Positions 8,931 to 18,561 are shown, counted from the stretch's first letter. The stretch is 64,000 nucleotides of DNA from Citrifermentans bremense (GCF_014218275.1 NZ_AP023213.1:186001-250000), one strand, 5' to 3'. The notes: a model not told the origin generated them from the letters alone. Made by a program: numbers and translations.

Positions 8931-10873
8931 GACAAGTCCTGTGTAGATAGGAGATCGTAGATGCGCACCCCTTCGCCCTCGGGGTCAAGGTCTCTCAGCT
9001 TGCCCCAGCTTCCCGTGAGCGGCTCGTTCACCGGCTCCCCGCCAAGTTCCAGGATCAGGTCGGCCATGACCCGCCAGGCCTCCCGTTCCGCTCCGCCCGG
9101 TATCTCATTTCGGTGCACGCGGGGCGGGTGCAGGGAGACCGCCTCGGTCTCGCTCGAGTAGTACTTGGAATCCAGCCCCTTGAGCGGAAGCCCCGCGGGC
9201 CTGCTGCTAAGGAAGCGCTGGGCTCTCCCCTCGTAGTTGATGCTGGTGCCGTCGGACTCGATCCAGGTGGTGGTGGGGAGGAACACGGAAGCCTTTTTCG
9301 CGGTGGCGCCGAGTTTCCAGTCGGCACAGGCGAGCACCTCCACACGCTCCAAGAGCCAGGGGGGGGGCTCCGCCTCGAAACAGGCCACCGCTTTCACCTG
9401 GCCCGACTCGACCAGGTCGGAGAGGGTGGCGGCGCCTCGCTCCAGGGCCACCAGGGAGGCGCCGAAACCGTTCGCCGCCGGTTGCAGCATGACGAGCTTC
9501 GCCCCGCTCGACGCCAGGTAAGAGAGAAGCTCCGGGGACTTCCCCCCGGCGCCACAGATGACGACCCCCTTGGAGCCTCCCTCGAAGGGAACCTCGTCGA
9601 GCGTCGCCACCTCCTGGTACCGAAAGGGGAGCGGGTGCGTTTCACCCTCCCTCGCCCCTCCCACGCGGAAGACCTGCGCCCCGGCAAGCGAAGCCTTGCG
9701 CACTGAAAGCGCGAGCATCGCCCCTTCTTCCATCAGGTCCAGCTCGAAGAGGGTGATGCACTCCGCCTTCTCGATGTCGCGCACGCGTGCGGCGTTTTCC
9801 TCGTTCAGGAGCCGGACCGCCGCGAGGCTTCCCTGCGCCGGCCCAGCTTCGGCGAAATAGCAGGCCTGCGCCCCTATCACCCGCGCCAATTCGGAGAGGA
9901 CGAGGCAACCCTCCAGCGAAAGGCGCCCGGAGCCTAAGAAGGCGAGGCTTGCCGCGCCGTTTTGCAGGCAGAACTCTGATATGCGGTTCGCCGCCGACTC
10001 CAGGGCATTACGGTAGTCGCATGGGGCGCCGTCGACCTCTGGGTCGCGCGGGCGCTGCGGGCCGTTCAGGTATTCCTTGTCGTAGCGCCCCCGGTCACAG
10101 ATGAACCAGCCGTTCACCTGGTCGTTCCTGCGCGCGACGATCTTGATCAGCTCGCGCTGGAAGTTCTGCGGCGAGGTGTTGCAGCCGACCGAGCAGTGCT
10201 GGCAGACGGCAGGGGAGAACCGGTAGTCCCAGTAGCGCGCCCGGAAGCGTCCCGTCTTGTCGGTGAAGACCCCTGTAGGGCAGATGTCGACCAGGTTCCC
10301 GGAGAAGGGGGACTCCAGCGCCCCTTCAGCGAACCTGCCGAAATAGACCCGGCCGGCGCTCCCCGTGACGCCGAAATCGGTGCCGCCGGCGTACTCCTGG
10401 TAGAACCTCGCGCAGCGGTAGCATTCGATGCAGCGGTTCATCTCGTGGTGGATCCGCTCGCCCAGGTACTGGTTCTGGAAGGTCCGCTTCTTCCCCTGGT
10501 ACCTGCGGCGGCTGTGCCCTCCGGCGATGGTGAAGTCCTGCAGCAGGCATTCCCCCCCTTCGTCGCAGACCGGGCAGTCGTGAGGGTGGTTCAGCATGAG
10601 CCATTCGATGACCAGCGAGCGCATCTTGAGCGCCTCGGGATCGGTGGTGGAGACCACCATCCCGTCCTGGGCCGGAAGCGAGCACGACATCTGGATCCCC
10701 TTCACCGGCCCGTCCAAAAGCTTTACGGCGCAGAGGCGGCAGGCGGCGGCGATGGCGAGCGCCGGGTGGTAGCAGAAGTGCGGGATGGTGATCCCGACGC
10801 TGCGTGCGGCTTCCAGGACGCTGGTGCCCGGCGGCACCTCGACCGGTATGTCATCGATGATCAGCTTCGGCAT
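8927..10873 (-). CDS. nuoG: NADH-quinone oxidoreductase subunit G (short form)
   Basis: Iron-sulfur subunit of the NADH-oxidising arm. Order of motifs: a [2Fe-2S] ferredoxin-like domain (FCYHP, then CRLC), a His-Cys cluster motif (HPHDCPVCDEGGEC), a CIECYRC/DICPTG cluster, then CQHCSVGC with FICDRGRY, which matches the extra N7-type cluster. A degraded molybdopterin-oxidoreductase domain follows. At 648 residues it is well short of the roughly 780-900 of many NuoG proteins, the shortening being in the C-terminal domain. It starts 25 bases after nuoF; the ribosome site is weak. The stop overlaps nuoH. Confidence 0.93.
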   Translation of the reverse strand: MPKLIIDDIPVEVPPGTSVLEAARSVGITIPHFCYHPALAIAAACRLCAVKLLDGPVKGIQMSCSLPAQDGMVVSTTDPEALKMRSLVIEWLMLNHPHDCPVCDEGGECLLQDFTIAGGHSRRRYQGKKRTFQNQYLGERIHHEMNRCIECYRCARFYQEYAGGTDFGVTGSAGRVYFGRFAEGALESPFSGNLVDICPTGVFTDKTGRFRARYWDYRFSPAVCQHCSVGCNTSPQNFQRELIKIVARRNDQVNGWFICDRGRYDKEYLNGPQRPRDPEVDGAPCDYRNALESAANRISEFCLQNGAASLAFLGSGRLSLEGCLVLSELARVIGAQACYFAEAGPAQGSLAAVRLLNEENAARVRDIEKAECITLFELDLMEEGAMLALSVRKASLAGAQVFRVGGAREGETHPLPFRYQEVATLDEVPFEGGSKGVVICGAGGKSPELLSYLASSGAKLVMLQPAANGFGASLVALERGAATLSDLVESGQVKAVACFEAEPPPWLLERVEVLACADWKLGATAKKASVFLPTTTWIESDGTSINYEGRAQRFLSSRPAGLPLKGLDSKYYSSETEAVSLHPPRVHRNEIPGGAEREAWRVMADLILELGGEPVNEPLTGSWGKLRDLDPEGEGVRIYDLLSTQDLS

Positions 10874-10898
10874 GTGATGGCTCTGAGGTCCTTTCGCC

Positions 10899-12164
10899 CT
10901 ATTTCTTCAGCGGGCACTTCTTCTTCACGATATGCTCCCGCACCTCGTCCTCGAAGTGCCGCAAAAGTCCGTCCAGCGGCGCCATGGCGCCTGGGGCCAG
11001 GGCGCAGAAGGAGTAGTTCAGGTACTTTACGTGCTCGCGCAGGATGGCGATGTCGTCTTCCCTGCCATACCCCGTCTCGATCCTGGTGAGGATCTCCTTA
11101 ACGTAGGGAAGCCCCTCCCGGCACGGGGTGCACCAGCCGCACGACTCGCGGGCGAAGAAGGTGATCAGGTTGAGCGTCGCCTCCACAAGGCAGTGGTCCT
11201 GGTCGAAAACTATGACCGCGCCGGAGCCGAGCCGGGAGCCGACCTTGGCGACGGTGTCGTAATCCATCGGCACCTTCAGGTGCTCCGCGGTGAGAAACTG
11301 CGTCGAGGCGCCGCCGGGGATGCAGGCCTTGAAGGTCTTTCCCAGGCGCATGCCGCCGCAGGGGCCGTCGATGATGTCGGAAAGCGGAATGCCGATGGGA
11401 AGCTCGACGCAGGCGCGGTCCTTCACCGAGCCGCTCACGCAAAAGAGCTTGCTTCCCGCCCCTTCCGGGTTCATAGCGAGCCCCTTGAACCAGGCCGCGC
11501 CCCGGGCGATGATAGCCGGGATGTTGGCCAGGGTCTCCACGTTGTTCACCACGGTTGGCCCGCCCCAGAGCCCCTTAACCGCGGGGAAGGGGGGCTTTTG
11601 CCGCGGGTTCGGGCGCTTCCCCTCCAAAGCGTTGATCAACGCCGTTTCCTCGCCGCAGATGTAGCGGCCTGCTGAAAGGTGCAGGTCGATGTCGATGGAG
11701 TGTTCGCTCCCGAGGATGCGCTCGCCCAGGAATCCTTCCTCTTTCGCCTCCGCGATGGCGCGGGCGAGGTTTTCGGCGGCCTTCTCGTACCCCTTGCGGA
11801 TGAAGATGAAGCCGTGCCTCACCCCCAGCGCGTAACAGGCGAGCGTGATCCCCTCGACTAGGCTGTAGGGGTTATGCTCCAGGAGCACCCTGTCCTTGTA
11901 GGTGCCGGGCTCCATCTCGTCGCAGTTGCAGATGATCCAGCGCGGCCCGGGGAGGTCCCGCGGCACGAAGGACCACTTCTTCCCCGTCGGGAAGCCGGCG
12001 CCCCCGCGCCCGCGCAGGCCGGAGTCGATCACGGTCTGCTGCACCTCGGCCGGGGTCATCCCCGTGATCGCCTTCCTGAGCGCTTCGAAGCCCCCTTCGG
12101 CGCGGTACTCCTTGAAGACTACCGAGCGGTCCCGGCGGTTATGTCGAAAGAGAGGGAGTTCCAT
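10899..12164 (-). CDS. nuoF: NADH-quinone oxidoreductase subunit F
   Basis: NADH-binding flavoprotein of complex I, entry point of electrons. The 421-residue protein shows the Gly-rich nucleotide/FMN segment GLRGRGGAGFPTGKKW (about residues 49-64), the FMN region ICNCDEMEPGTYKDR, and the N3 [4Fe-4S] ligands in SCGWCTPCREG plus a distal Cys in YSFCALAPG. It is a single-domain NuoF with no N-terminal ferredoxin extension of the hydrogenase type. AAAGGACGAC precedes the ATG, and the gap from nuoE is 9 bases. Confidence 0.96.
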   Translation of the reverse strand: MELPLFRHNRRDRSVVFKEYRAEGGFEALRKAITGMTPAEVQQTVIDSGLRGRGGAGFPTGKKWSFVPRDLPGPRWIICNCDEMEPGTYKDRVLLEHNPYSLVEGITLACYALGVRHGFIFIRKGYEKAAENLARAIAEAKEEGFLGERILGSEHSIDIDLHLSAGRYICGEETALINALEGKRPNPRQKPPFPAVKGLWGGPTVVNNVETLANIPAIIARGAAWFKGLAMNPEGAGSKLFCVSGSVKDRACVELPIGIPLSDIIDGPCGGMRLGKTFKACIPGGASTQFLTAEHLKVPMDYDTVAKVGSRLGSGAVIVFDQDHCLVEATLNLITFFARESCGWCTPCREGLPYVKEILTRIETGYGREDDIAILREHVKYLNYSFCALAPGAMAPLDGLLRHFEDEVREHIVKKKCPLKK

Positions 12165-12173
12165 GTCGTCCTT

Positions 12174-12641
12174 TTAACCCCGCTCCTTTTCCAGTATCTC
12201 GTCCACCAGATGCGGCGTCAGGTGCCCGTAGGGGGTGTCCCCCACGGACATCGCTGGGCTGTCGCCGCACCTTCCCATGCAGGCGCAGGGCAAAAGGGTG
12301 TACATCCCGTCCGCCGTGGTCCCGCCGAGCTCCACCCCCAGGCGCTTTTTCAGGTGCTCGATGATGCCGTCGCAGTCGGCGCACCAGCAGGAGATGGAGT
12401 CGCAGACGTGGATCACCTTCTTCCCGACCGGGCGCCGGTAGATCATCTCGTAAAAGGTGGCGAGCTCCTCCACCTGCAAAGGCGACAGCCCAAGGAGCCC
12501 GGCCGCCTCGACGACTGCCTCGTCGGTGAGCCAGCCGTAGTGGGCCTGCAGCTCCTTCATCACGTCGACCGCCGCCTCGCGGGGGGTGACGGCGGCCTGT
12601 ACCCTGTTGGTCAGCGATTTTTTCAGTGTTTCGGGTATCAT
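12174..12641 (-). CDS. nuoE: NADH-quinone oxidoreductase subunit E
   Basis: Thioredoxin-fold [2Fe-2S] subunit (cluster N1a) that pairs with NuoF. The 155-residue protein has the ligand pattern C-x4-C (CDSISC) and C-x3-C (CMGRC) in the usual C-terminal half. An N-terminal helical domain precedes it. An in-frame TTG lies one codon before the ATG; either could initiate, and the ATG is used here. The gap to the fused nuoBCD upstream is 22 bases. Confidence 0.95.
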   Translation of the reverse strand: MIPETLKKSLTNRVQAAVTPREAAVDVMKELQAHYGWLTDEAVVEAAGLLGLSPLQVEELATFYEMIYRRPVGKKVIHVCDSISCWCADCDGIIEHLKKRLGVELGGTTADGMYTLLPCACMGRCGDSPAMSVGDTPYGHLTPHLVDEILEKERG

Positions 12642-12663
12642 CAACGTTTCCGTTCCTCTCTTG

Positions 12664-15048
12664 TCAGCGGTCCAGGTCCGAGAGCACGAAGTCGAGCGAC
12701 CCCAGGATGGCCAGGAAGTCGGAGACCAGCCAGCCGCGGCTCAATACCGGGAGCGACTGGATGTGCGGAAAGGTGGCGGTCCTTATCCTCATCCGGTAGG
12801 CAGTGTGCAGCCCGTCCGAGACGGCGAAGTAGCCGTACTCCCCCTTGGACCCCTCGATGGGGGCGTAGCACTCCCCTTTCGGGGGGGACATGCCGCGGGT
12901 AGCGTTGACGAAGTGGTGGATCAGCGACTCGATGTCCTCCAGGGTGTCGCGCTTCTGCGGCAGCGTGTAGCGGTAGTCGGGCGAGATGAAGCGTCCACCG
13001 GGCATCCCGGCCGCGGCCTGCCTCACGATGGAGAGCGACTGCCTCATCTCCTCCATCCGCACCTGGTAGCGCGCGTAGCAGTCTCCCCCTTTAGCCGTCG
13101 CCACCTCGAACTCGAAGCGCTCGTAGCCGCCGTAGGGCATCTTCTTCCGGAGATCCCAGGCGAAGTCGCAGGCGCGCAGGTTGGGGCCGGTGATCCCCCA
13201 CTCCAGCGCCGTGTCGAGGGTGATGGCGGAGACCCCCTTCAAGCGGGCCGTGAAGATGGGATTTCCCGAGAGGAGCTTGTCGTACTCGGCGAGCCTTGCC
13301 GGGAACCATTCCAGGAACAACTGCACCTTCTCCTGCCACCCTTCGGGGAGGTCCTCGGCGACCCCGCCGATCCGGAACCAGGCCGGGTGCATCCGCCCGC
13401 CGGTGATGAACTCGACGATGTCGAAGATCTTCTCCCGGTCGGTGAAGGTGTAGAAGACCGGGGTCATGGCGCCGAGATCGGAGGCGAAGGTGCCGAGCCA
13501 GACCAGGTGGTTCGCGATCCGGAACAGCTCGCAGAGCATGACCCGGATGTAGAGCGCCCGCTCCGGGATATCGATGCCGCAAAGGGTCTCCACCGAGTTC
13601 AGGTAGGCGAGGTTGTTCTGCACCCCGGAGAGGTAGTCGACCCGGTCCGTGTAGGGGATGTACTGGTGCCAGTTCTGCCGCTCCCCGGTCTTCTCGGCGG
13701 CGCGGTGGTGGTAGCCTATGTCGCTGTCCATGTCGACGATCTCTTCGCCGGAGAGCTTAAGCACGAACCTGATGACGCCGTGGGTGCCGGGGTGCTGCGG
13801 TCCCAGGTTAAGGATCAGGGTGTCGTCGTCCACCCGGTCGAAGAAGTCGCCGCCGGGAAGCGCCTTCTGCCTCCTGGCGTCTTCCGCCGTGTAAGGGGGA
13901 AGCTCCGTCGCTCTGGCCGGGTGCTCCTTCCTGAGCGGGTACCCCTCCCAATCCGGCGGCATCAGTATCCTGCTCAGGTTGGGATGGCCGGCGAAGCGGA
14001 TGCCGAACATGTCGTAGGCTTCCCGCTCGTACCAGTTGGCGGCGGGGAAGACGGAGGTGACGCTGGGGGTCTCGGGGTAGCTCCCTTCCAGCTCGGTCTT
14101 GATCCTGATCCGGCCCGGGGTGTCGAAGCAGGTGAGGTGGTAATTGACGGTGAAATCCTTGTAGCTTTCCCGGTCGCGGCGGCAGGATTCGTCCACGCAG
14201 GCGATGTCTTCAAGGCGCCGGAAGCGGGACTCCTTGCGCTCTTTCAGGTGCCTCAAGAGCTCCGGCACGAGCCTTGCCGGCGCGCGGTAGGTGAGCATGT
14301 CGCAGGCGCTCTCGTCGAGGACCACCTCCCCCCCGAACGCCGCCTCCAGCTCCTCCCTGAGGTTGAAGTCGGGGTAGGGGAGCCGGGGCTGTTTCGGGCG
14401 CCAGAGCTCGTCGGAGCGCGGGGCCGGGAAGTAGGGGTGCTGCATCTCGGTCCCCCGGATGGCGATTCCCTCCATCCCGGGGCCGCGGGTGTCGCGCGAC
14501 TTGGTGACGCCGTCCACCAGGATGGGAGCCACCGTCCCCTGGGTTCCCCCCTGCATCCTCAGTACCGGACGGGTCGGGCGCTCTTCGCTCCTGATCTTTT
14601 GCTGCAGCAGCATCAGCCCTTCCAGGAAGGACTCCGGCCGCGGCGGGCACCCCGGGATGTAGAGGTCGACCGGGAGGATCTGGTTCACCCCCTGGACCAC
14701 GCTGTAGACGTCGTACATCCCCCCCGAGTTGGCGCAGCTCCCCATGGAGATCACCCACTTCGGCTCGGCCATCTGGTCGTAGAGCCTGAGGATGCTGGGG
14801 GCCATCTTCTTGAAGACGGTGCCGGCTATCACCATGAGGTCGGATTCGCGGGGGGTGCCGCGGAGCACCTCCGCCCCGAAGCGCGAGACGTCGTAGCGGG
14901 AGGTGAAGGAGGTCATCATTTCGACGAAGCAGCAGGAAAGGCCGAAGAACATCGGCCACAGGGAATTCGCCCTCCCCCAGTTGATCAGGTCGTCCAGGGA
15001 GGTGAGGAGGACGTTCTCCGGTATTTTGTCGTCGTCACCCTGGTTCAA
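12664..15048 (-). CDS. nuoBCD: Fused NADH-quinone oxidoreductase subunit B/C/D
   Basis: One 794-residue chain carrying three complex I subunits. NuoB (about 1-165) has the N2 cluster ligands Cys39-Cys40, Cys105 and Cys134. NuoC (about 225-385) has the signature around [12 protein letters not shown]. NuoD (about 405-794) has [12 protein letters not shown] and the [NiFe]-hydrogenase-like quinone-site fold. A linker of about 60 residues joins B to C. The start is TTG, overlapping the nuoA stop as TTGA; the next ATG would remove the first 32 residues of NuoB, so coupled initiation at TTG is preferred. C/D fusions are known in enterobacteria; a B/C/D fusion is less common. Confidence 0.95.
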   Translation of the reverse strand: MNQGDDDKIPENVLLTSLDDLINWGRANSLWPMFFGLSCCFVEMMTSFTSRYDVSRFGAEVLRGTPRESDLMVIAGTVFKKMAPSILRLYDQMAEPKWVISMGSCANSGGMYDVYSVVQGVNQILPVDLYIPGCPPRPESFLEGLMLLQQKIRSEERPTRPVLRMQGGTQGTVAPILVDGVTKSRDTRGPGMEGIAIRGTEMQHPYFPAPRSDELWRPKQPRLPYPDFNLREELEAAFGGEVVLDESACDMLTYRAPARLVPELLRHLKERKESRFRRLEDIACVDESCRRDRESYKDFTVNYHLTCFDTPGRIRIKTELEGSYPETPSVTSVFPAANWYEREAYDMFGIRFAGHPNLSRILMPPDWEGYPLRKEHPARATELPPYTAEDARRQKALPGGDFFDRVDDDTLILNLGPQHPGTHGVIRFVLKLSGEEIVDMDSDIGYHHRAAEKTGERQNWHQYIPYTDRVDYLSGVQNNLAYLNSVETLCGIDIPERALYIRVMLCELFRIANHLVWLGTFASDLGAMTPVFYTFTDREKIFDIVEFITGGRMHPAWFRIGGVAEDLPEGWQEKVQLFLEWFPARLAEYDKLLSGNPIFTARLKGVSAITLDTALEWGITGPNLRACDFAWDLRKKMPYGGYERFEFEVATAKGGDCYARYQVRMEEMRQSLSIVRQAAAGMPGGRFISPDYRYTLPQKRDTLEDIESLIHHFVNATRGMSPPKGECYAPIEGSKGEYGYFAVSDGLHTAYRMRIRTATFPHIQSLPVLSRGWLVSDFLAILGSLDFVLSDLDR

Positions 15049-15443
15049 GGTCGTTTACCCCGCATGGCAGAAGGACCCCAGTCCAGTCCCCCCTTCATCC
15101 AGAGCCAGACCAGCCCCAGCATGAGGACGGTGATGAAGAGGGTGATGTGGACCATCCCCGGCATGCCCAGGAGGTCCCACGAGGTGGCCCAGGCGATGAT
15201 GAACGCCCCTTCCACGTCGAAGACTATGAAGAAGATGGCGATCAGGTAGAAGGGGACTTGGGAGGCGTGCCGGGCGTTGCCGGTGGGAACCATCCCGGAT
15301 TCGAAGGGGATGTGCTTTTCGGCGGTCTCCCGCCCGGAACCCAGGTAGCGGGCAGCCAGCAGGAGGACGCCGATGAGCCCCACCGCGAAGAGGGTGTAGA
15401 TGGCAAGGGGAATCAATTCTACCTGCTGCGGTGTGACGGGCAT
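15045..15443 (-). CDS. nuoA: NADH-quinone oxidoreductase subunit A
   Basis: Membrane subunit with three helices, first gene of the nuo operon. The 132-residue protein contains the family block FESGMVPTG with the conserved Glu, and [18 protein letters not shown]. Two tandem ATGs (15446 and 15443) are possible; AAAGG is spaced better from the second. A longer frame to 15482 lacks a better ribosome site. The stop overlaps the TTG start of nuoBCD by 4 bases. Confidence 0.94.
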   Translation of the reverse strand: MPVTPQQVELIPLAIYTLFAVGLIGVLLLAARYLGSGRETAEKHIPFESGMVPTGNARHASQVPFYLIAIFFIVFDVEGAFIIAWATSWDLLGMPGMVHITLFITVLMLGLVWLWMKGGLDWGPSAMRGKRP

Positions 15444-15488
15444 CATTTGCCTTTCAATGAGGAGATTGGGGGATTTCGGCACCCGTAT

Positions 15489-15516
15489 AATCTAACGTAG
15501 AGCCGATGAAAGTCAA
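15489..15516 (-). promoter_or_regulatory. Candidate sigma-70 promoter of the nuo operon
   Basis: TTGACT (-35, 5 of 6) and TAGATT (-10, 4 of 6) are separated by 16 bases on the minus strand. The site lies 46-73 bases upstream of the nuoA ATG, in the only gap before the first nuo gene. Confidence 0.5.
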
Positions 15517-15551
15517 TTTGGCGCGGCGCTTATTTTCGTCGCTCATTGATG

Positions 15552-16721
15552 CTATGTCATTAAAATCTTGCTCTTGAGGATAAGGATCTCGAACGCCATC
15601 GCGGCCTTCGCCATCAGCTTCTGGAGCTGGGGAAGCTCGACGTCTAAAGAGGTGCTCCCGCCGCCTATGTAGAGCACCGCCACCACCCGTCCCATCATCG
15701 TCAGGGGTACCAGGAGGTTGTGAGGCGGGTTACCGCCGCCCAGGGCTCTCAAAAGGCGCACGTTGCCGGCCATGGCGGGAAGAGGACCCACGTAGAAGCT
15801 CTTGGTTTCGTCGACGACCTGCAGCACTGAGGGCTCCGTCGGCGGGATCTCCACCGCTTCGAAATCCGGAACCGGCTTCTGGTCCACCTGCGCGAGCCAC
15901 CCGGTCGCCTTACCCCCCCTGAGCAGGAAGAAGGCGACCCGGGGGAACCGCTGCGCCAGGTGCCCCACGACGAGGTCGGCTATCTGGTCCCGGTCCTCGG
16001 CATGGGCAAGTCCTGTCAGCACGCCGTCCAGCGAGTAATCCTTCTCCGGCGCGTTCTGGTAGAGCGAGCTTCCCGCCAGCGGGTCGAGGGTCGGCTCTAT
16101 GCTCAGGTCGCCGAAGCACTCCAACTCGTCCAGGAGAGGAAGTTCCAGTATCTCGGCCTCCTCCGCCGACAGCCACGGGTCGTCCTCGGGAGGCGATGGC
16201 GGGGCTGCCGCCTTGGCGGTCTTGGGTTGAGCCGCAGGCGTAGCGTTCTGTGCCCGGTTCCTGCTGAGCCCTTCGACGCTGATGTAGCGCAGCTCCCGCT
16301 TGATCCCGTAGTACTTCTCCATCGCGCTCAAAAGCCGCAACTCCGGCGCGATGACGGGGACCACTATGTAGCCGGTGGCAAAGGCGATCTCATCTATGGC
16401 GTGAAAGTCGCTGGGGTCCAGCATGGCGAGGGTGAGCTTACGGTTGTTGAGGGCGACGGGGATCACCCGGTGCTTGCGGACGTATTCCTCGGGGACCGCG
16501 CCGACCACATGGGGTGGGATATCGATCAGCTGACCGGGGGAGGTGTGGGCGATGCCGGTTTTCTGGCTCAGGAAGTGCGCGAGTTCCTGTTCGTCCAGGT
16601 ACCCCATTTCGACGAGGTTGGTGCCGAAGCGCCCCCCGAAAATCGCCTGGCCTTTCAGCGTCTCTTCGAGTTGCGTCGGCGTTATCTTCCCGGCATTTAC
16701 CAGCAGCTCGCCCAATCTCAT
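15552..16721 (-). CDS. Stand-alone MshEN (T2SS E N-terminal) protein with C-terminal GAF-like domain
   Basis: 389 residues, no signal peptide. The first 54 residues hold two tandem 24-residue motifs, Arg2-Gln25 and Arg31-Lys54, separated by exactly five residues. That 24-5-24 layout with Arg-Leu-Gly openings is the c-di-GMP-binding MshEN arrangement of type II secretion/pilus ATPases; the second motif begins Arg-Phe-Gly. A type II secretion E N-terminal fold runs to about residue 140. Then come a Pro/Ala/Glu-rich linker and a C-terminal region (about 235-385) resembling a GAF-type sensor. No Walker A or ATPase domain is present, so it is not a secretion motor. Binding of c-di-GMP is inferred. 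GGAGGG lies about 10 bases before the ATG. Confidence 0.85.
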   Translation of the reverse strand: MRLGELLVNAGKITPTQLEETLKGQAIFGGRFGTNLVEMGYLDEQELAHFLSQKTGIAHTSPGQLIDIPPHVVGAVPEEYVRKHRVIPVALNNRKLTLAMLDPSDFHAIDEIAFATGYIVVPVIAPELRLLSAMEKYYGIKRELRYISVEGLSRNRAQNATPAAQPKTAKAAAPPSPPEDDPWLSAEEAEILELPLLDELECFGDLSIEPTLDPLAGSSLYQNAPEKDYSLDGVLTGLAHAEDRDQIADLVVGHLAQRFPRVAFFLLRGGKATGWLAQVDQKPVPDFEAVEIPPTEPSVLQVVDETKSFYVGPLPAMAGNVRLLRALGGGNPPHNLLVPLTMMGRVVAVLYIGGGSTSLDVELPQLQKLMAKAAMAFEILILKSKILMT

Positions 16722-16952
16722 TGTTTATGCACCCTCCGCCCATGGCATTGCACCGCATTAAAAGCATTGCTGCTGCGAAGACATTGACAGAGGCATTCCG
16801 CAAGATGGAACAGGAACAATCATGCCGGGAGCACTGGATCCTCACAGAGCAAACGAATCAGGCGTTAAAATAGAGCCCACAGGTTGAGTTGTCAATAATG
16901 ATAGTTCTTAACAAGGTTAATCGGGTGCAAGAGCCATCGGCGGTTAAGATCG

Positions 16953-17960
16953 TTACTGGCCGGGGTCGAGATTGACTACTGTGCGGCCGCGCGATTCGCC
17001 CTTCAGCATGGCGTGGAACCTCTCCTCCAGCTCAGCCAGCGGCACTTCCTGCGCCTGCGCGAGAATCCGCTGCGGCTTCCAGTCGCTTGCCAGCAGCTGC
17101 CATACCTCGTTCCTGGCCGCGGAGGGGCACTGCGCGGAATCGACCCCGAGAAGCGATACCCCCCTCAGGATGAACGGGAAGACGTTCAGGGGAAGTTCGG
17201 CGGAACCCGCGAGTCCGCAGCAGGTAACTACCCCGCCGTAGCTCGCGGACTTGATCGCTGCCGCCAGCATGGGGCCGCCCACGACGTCGATCACCCCGGC
17301 CCAGCGTTCCTTCAGGAGCGGGCGGTCGGAGTTCTGCAGGAAGGCCTCGCGGCTTAGCACCTGACGCGCCCCCAGCCCGGTCAGGTACTCGGTCTCCTCG
17401 ATCTTGCCGGTCACCGCCACGACCTGGTACCCCGCCTGGGAAAGGATCGCTACGGCGACGCTTCCCACCCCGCCGGTGGCGCCGGTCACCAGGATCTCGC
17501 CGTGCTCGGGCCTCACCCCCGCCTGGACGAGCTTTTGCAGCGACAGCCCCGCGGTAAGCCCGGCCGTTCCCAGCGCCATGCTTTCCTTGAGCGACAGCGC
17601 CTCGGGGAGCCGGACCCCCCAGGCGGAGGGGACCCGGATATACTGGCCGTACCCGCCGGGGGTGTTCATGCCGAGGTCGTAGCCGGTGACGATGACCTTT
17701 TCGCCCTCGCGGAAGGCGCCGTCGGCACAGGAAACCACCTCGCCCGCCGCATCTATGCCGGGTGTGTGGGGATAGTTCTTGGTCACCCCCGGGCGCCCCA
17801 GCGCGGAGAGGGCGTCCTTGTAGTTGAGCGAGGAGGAGCGAACCCTGACCAGCAGTTCCCCCGGCGGCAGTTCGTCGATCGATCTCTTCTTGATCTGCCG
17901 GGTAAAAGTCCCGGGCGCCTCTTCCTCTACGACCAGTGCATCGAAAAGTTCCGCTGCCAT
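16953..17960 (-). CDS. YhdH/YhfP-family quinone oxidoreductase (MDR family, AcuI-like)
   Basis: Zinc-free medium-chain dehydrogenase/reductase of 335 residues, normal for the YhdH group, whose characterised members (AcuI) reduce acryloyl-CoA with NADPH. An N-terminal GroES-like domain contains SSLNYKDALSALGRPGVT and PHTPGIDAAGEV. The Rossmann motif GATGGVGSVA begins the cofactor domain near residue 160. No structural zinc Cys cluster is visible, fitting the family. AGGAGGGAGC precedes the ATG. It follows the GreA-like gene by 21 bases on the same strand, so they may be co-transcribed. The true substrate cannot be read from sequence. Confidence 0.88.
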   Translation of the reverse strand: MAAELFDALVVEEEAPGTFTRQIKKRSIDELPPGELLVRVRSSSLNYKDALSALGRPGVTKNYPHTPGIDAAGEVVSCADGAFREGEKVIVTGYDLGMNTPGGYGQYIRVPSAWGVRLPEALSLKESMALGTAGLTAGLSLQKLVQAGVRPEHGEILVTGATGGVGSVAVAILSQAGYQVVAVTGKIEETEYLTGLGARQVLSREAFLQNSDRPLLKERWAGVIDVVGGPMLAAAIKSASYGGVVTCCGLAGSAELPLNVFPFILRGVSLLGVDSAQCPSAARNEVWQLLASDWKPQRILAQAQEVPLAELEERFHAMLKGESRGRTVVNLDPGQ

Positions 17961-17981
17961 GCTCCCTCCTGTTTGCTCCGG

Positions 17982-18437
17982 TCAGGACACCGCGACTACC
18001 TCGTATGCCACTGTCCCGATCCGGGCCTCGTCGCCTTCGCTTTTGCCGATCAGTTCCTGCCCCAGGGGCGACCCGGGGGTGATCACCACCACTTCCTCCC
18101 CCTCGAGCTCCAGCTTCAAGCCACCCTCCTGGGGGCCGATGAAGAAGGTTTTGCTGCCGCCGTCCGCTCCCTCCAGCGTCACCAGCGCCGTGAGGCGGAT
18201 CGCTGCGCCGGAGTCGAACTGTTGCAGCTCCAGGGAGCGGTAGGCGTGCAGCGCGCGCCGGATCTCCTGGGCGCGGTTCGCCTGCCCTTGGGCCACGTAT
18301 GAAGCCTCCAGGCTCAGCGTGTCGTATTTGTTGTCGGGGATGTTTTCTTCGTGGGTGGCCGCTTCATGTGCGGCCCGGGCCGCGTTGGTCAATACGGCTA
18401 GATCCGCCGCGAGCCTTTCGACTATGAGCTGGTGCAC
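17982..18437 (-). CDS. GreA/GreB-family elongation factor-like protein
   Basis: A 151-residue protein from a GTG at 18437, with an N-terminal helical region (including AAHEAATHEENIPDNKYDT and LEASYVAQGQANRAQEI) and a C-terminal FKBP-like domain (GSPLGQELIGKSEGDEARI) typical of GreA/GreB/Rnk RNA-polymerase secondary-channel proteins. The HEENIPDNKYDTLSLEAS block is like Gre-type factors. The reading frame stays open upstream to a TAG and encodes ATDKKRL before the GTG, which looks like genuine N-terminus. No ATG/GTG/TTG exists there, but an ATC at 18461 has GAGGAAGG 8 bases before it. The annotated start is therefore provisional. Confidence 0.8.
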   Translation of the reverse strand: MHQLIVERLAADLAVLTNAARAAHEAATHEENIPDNKYDTLSLEASYVAQGQANRAQEIRRALHAYRSLELQQFDSGAAIRLTALVTLEGADGGSKTFFIGPQEGGLKLELEGEEVVVITPGSPLGQELIGKSEGDEARIGTVAYEVVAVS

Positions 18438-18561
18438 CAGCCTCTTTTTATCCGTTGCGATGAGCTATGCCTTCCTCTGCGATGGTTTACCGCCCAGGCG
18501 GTGGGCGTGGAGGCGATACTATAACTTCCCATCTCATCTGTCATCGGAAAAAAGACCGATT

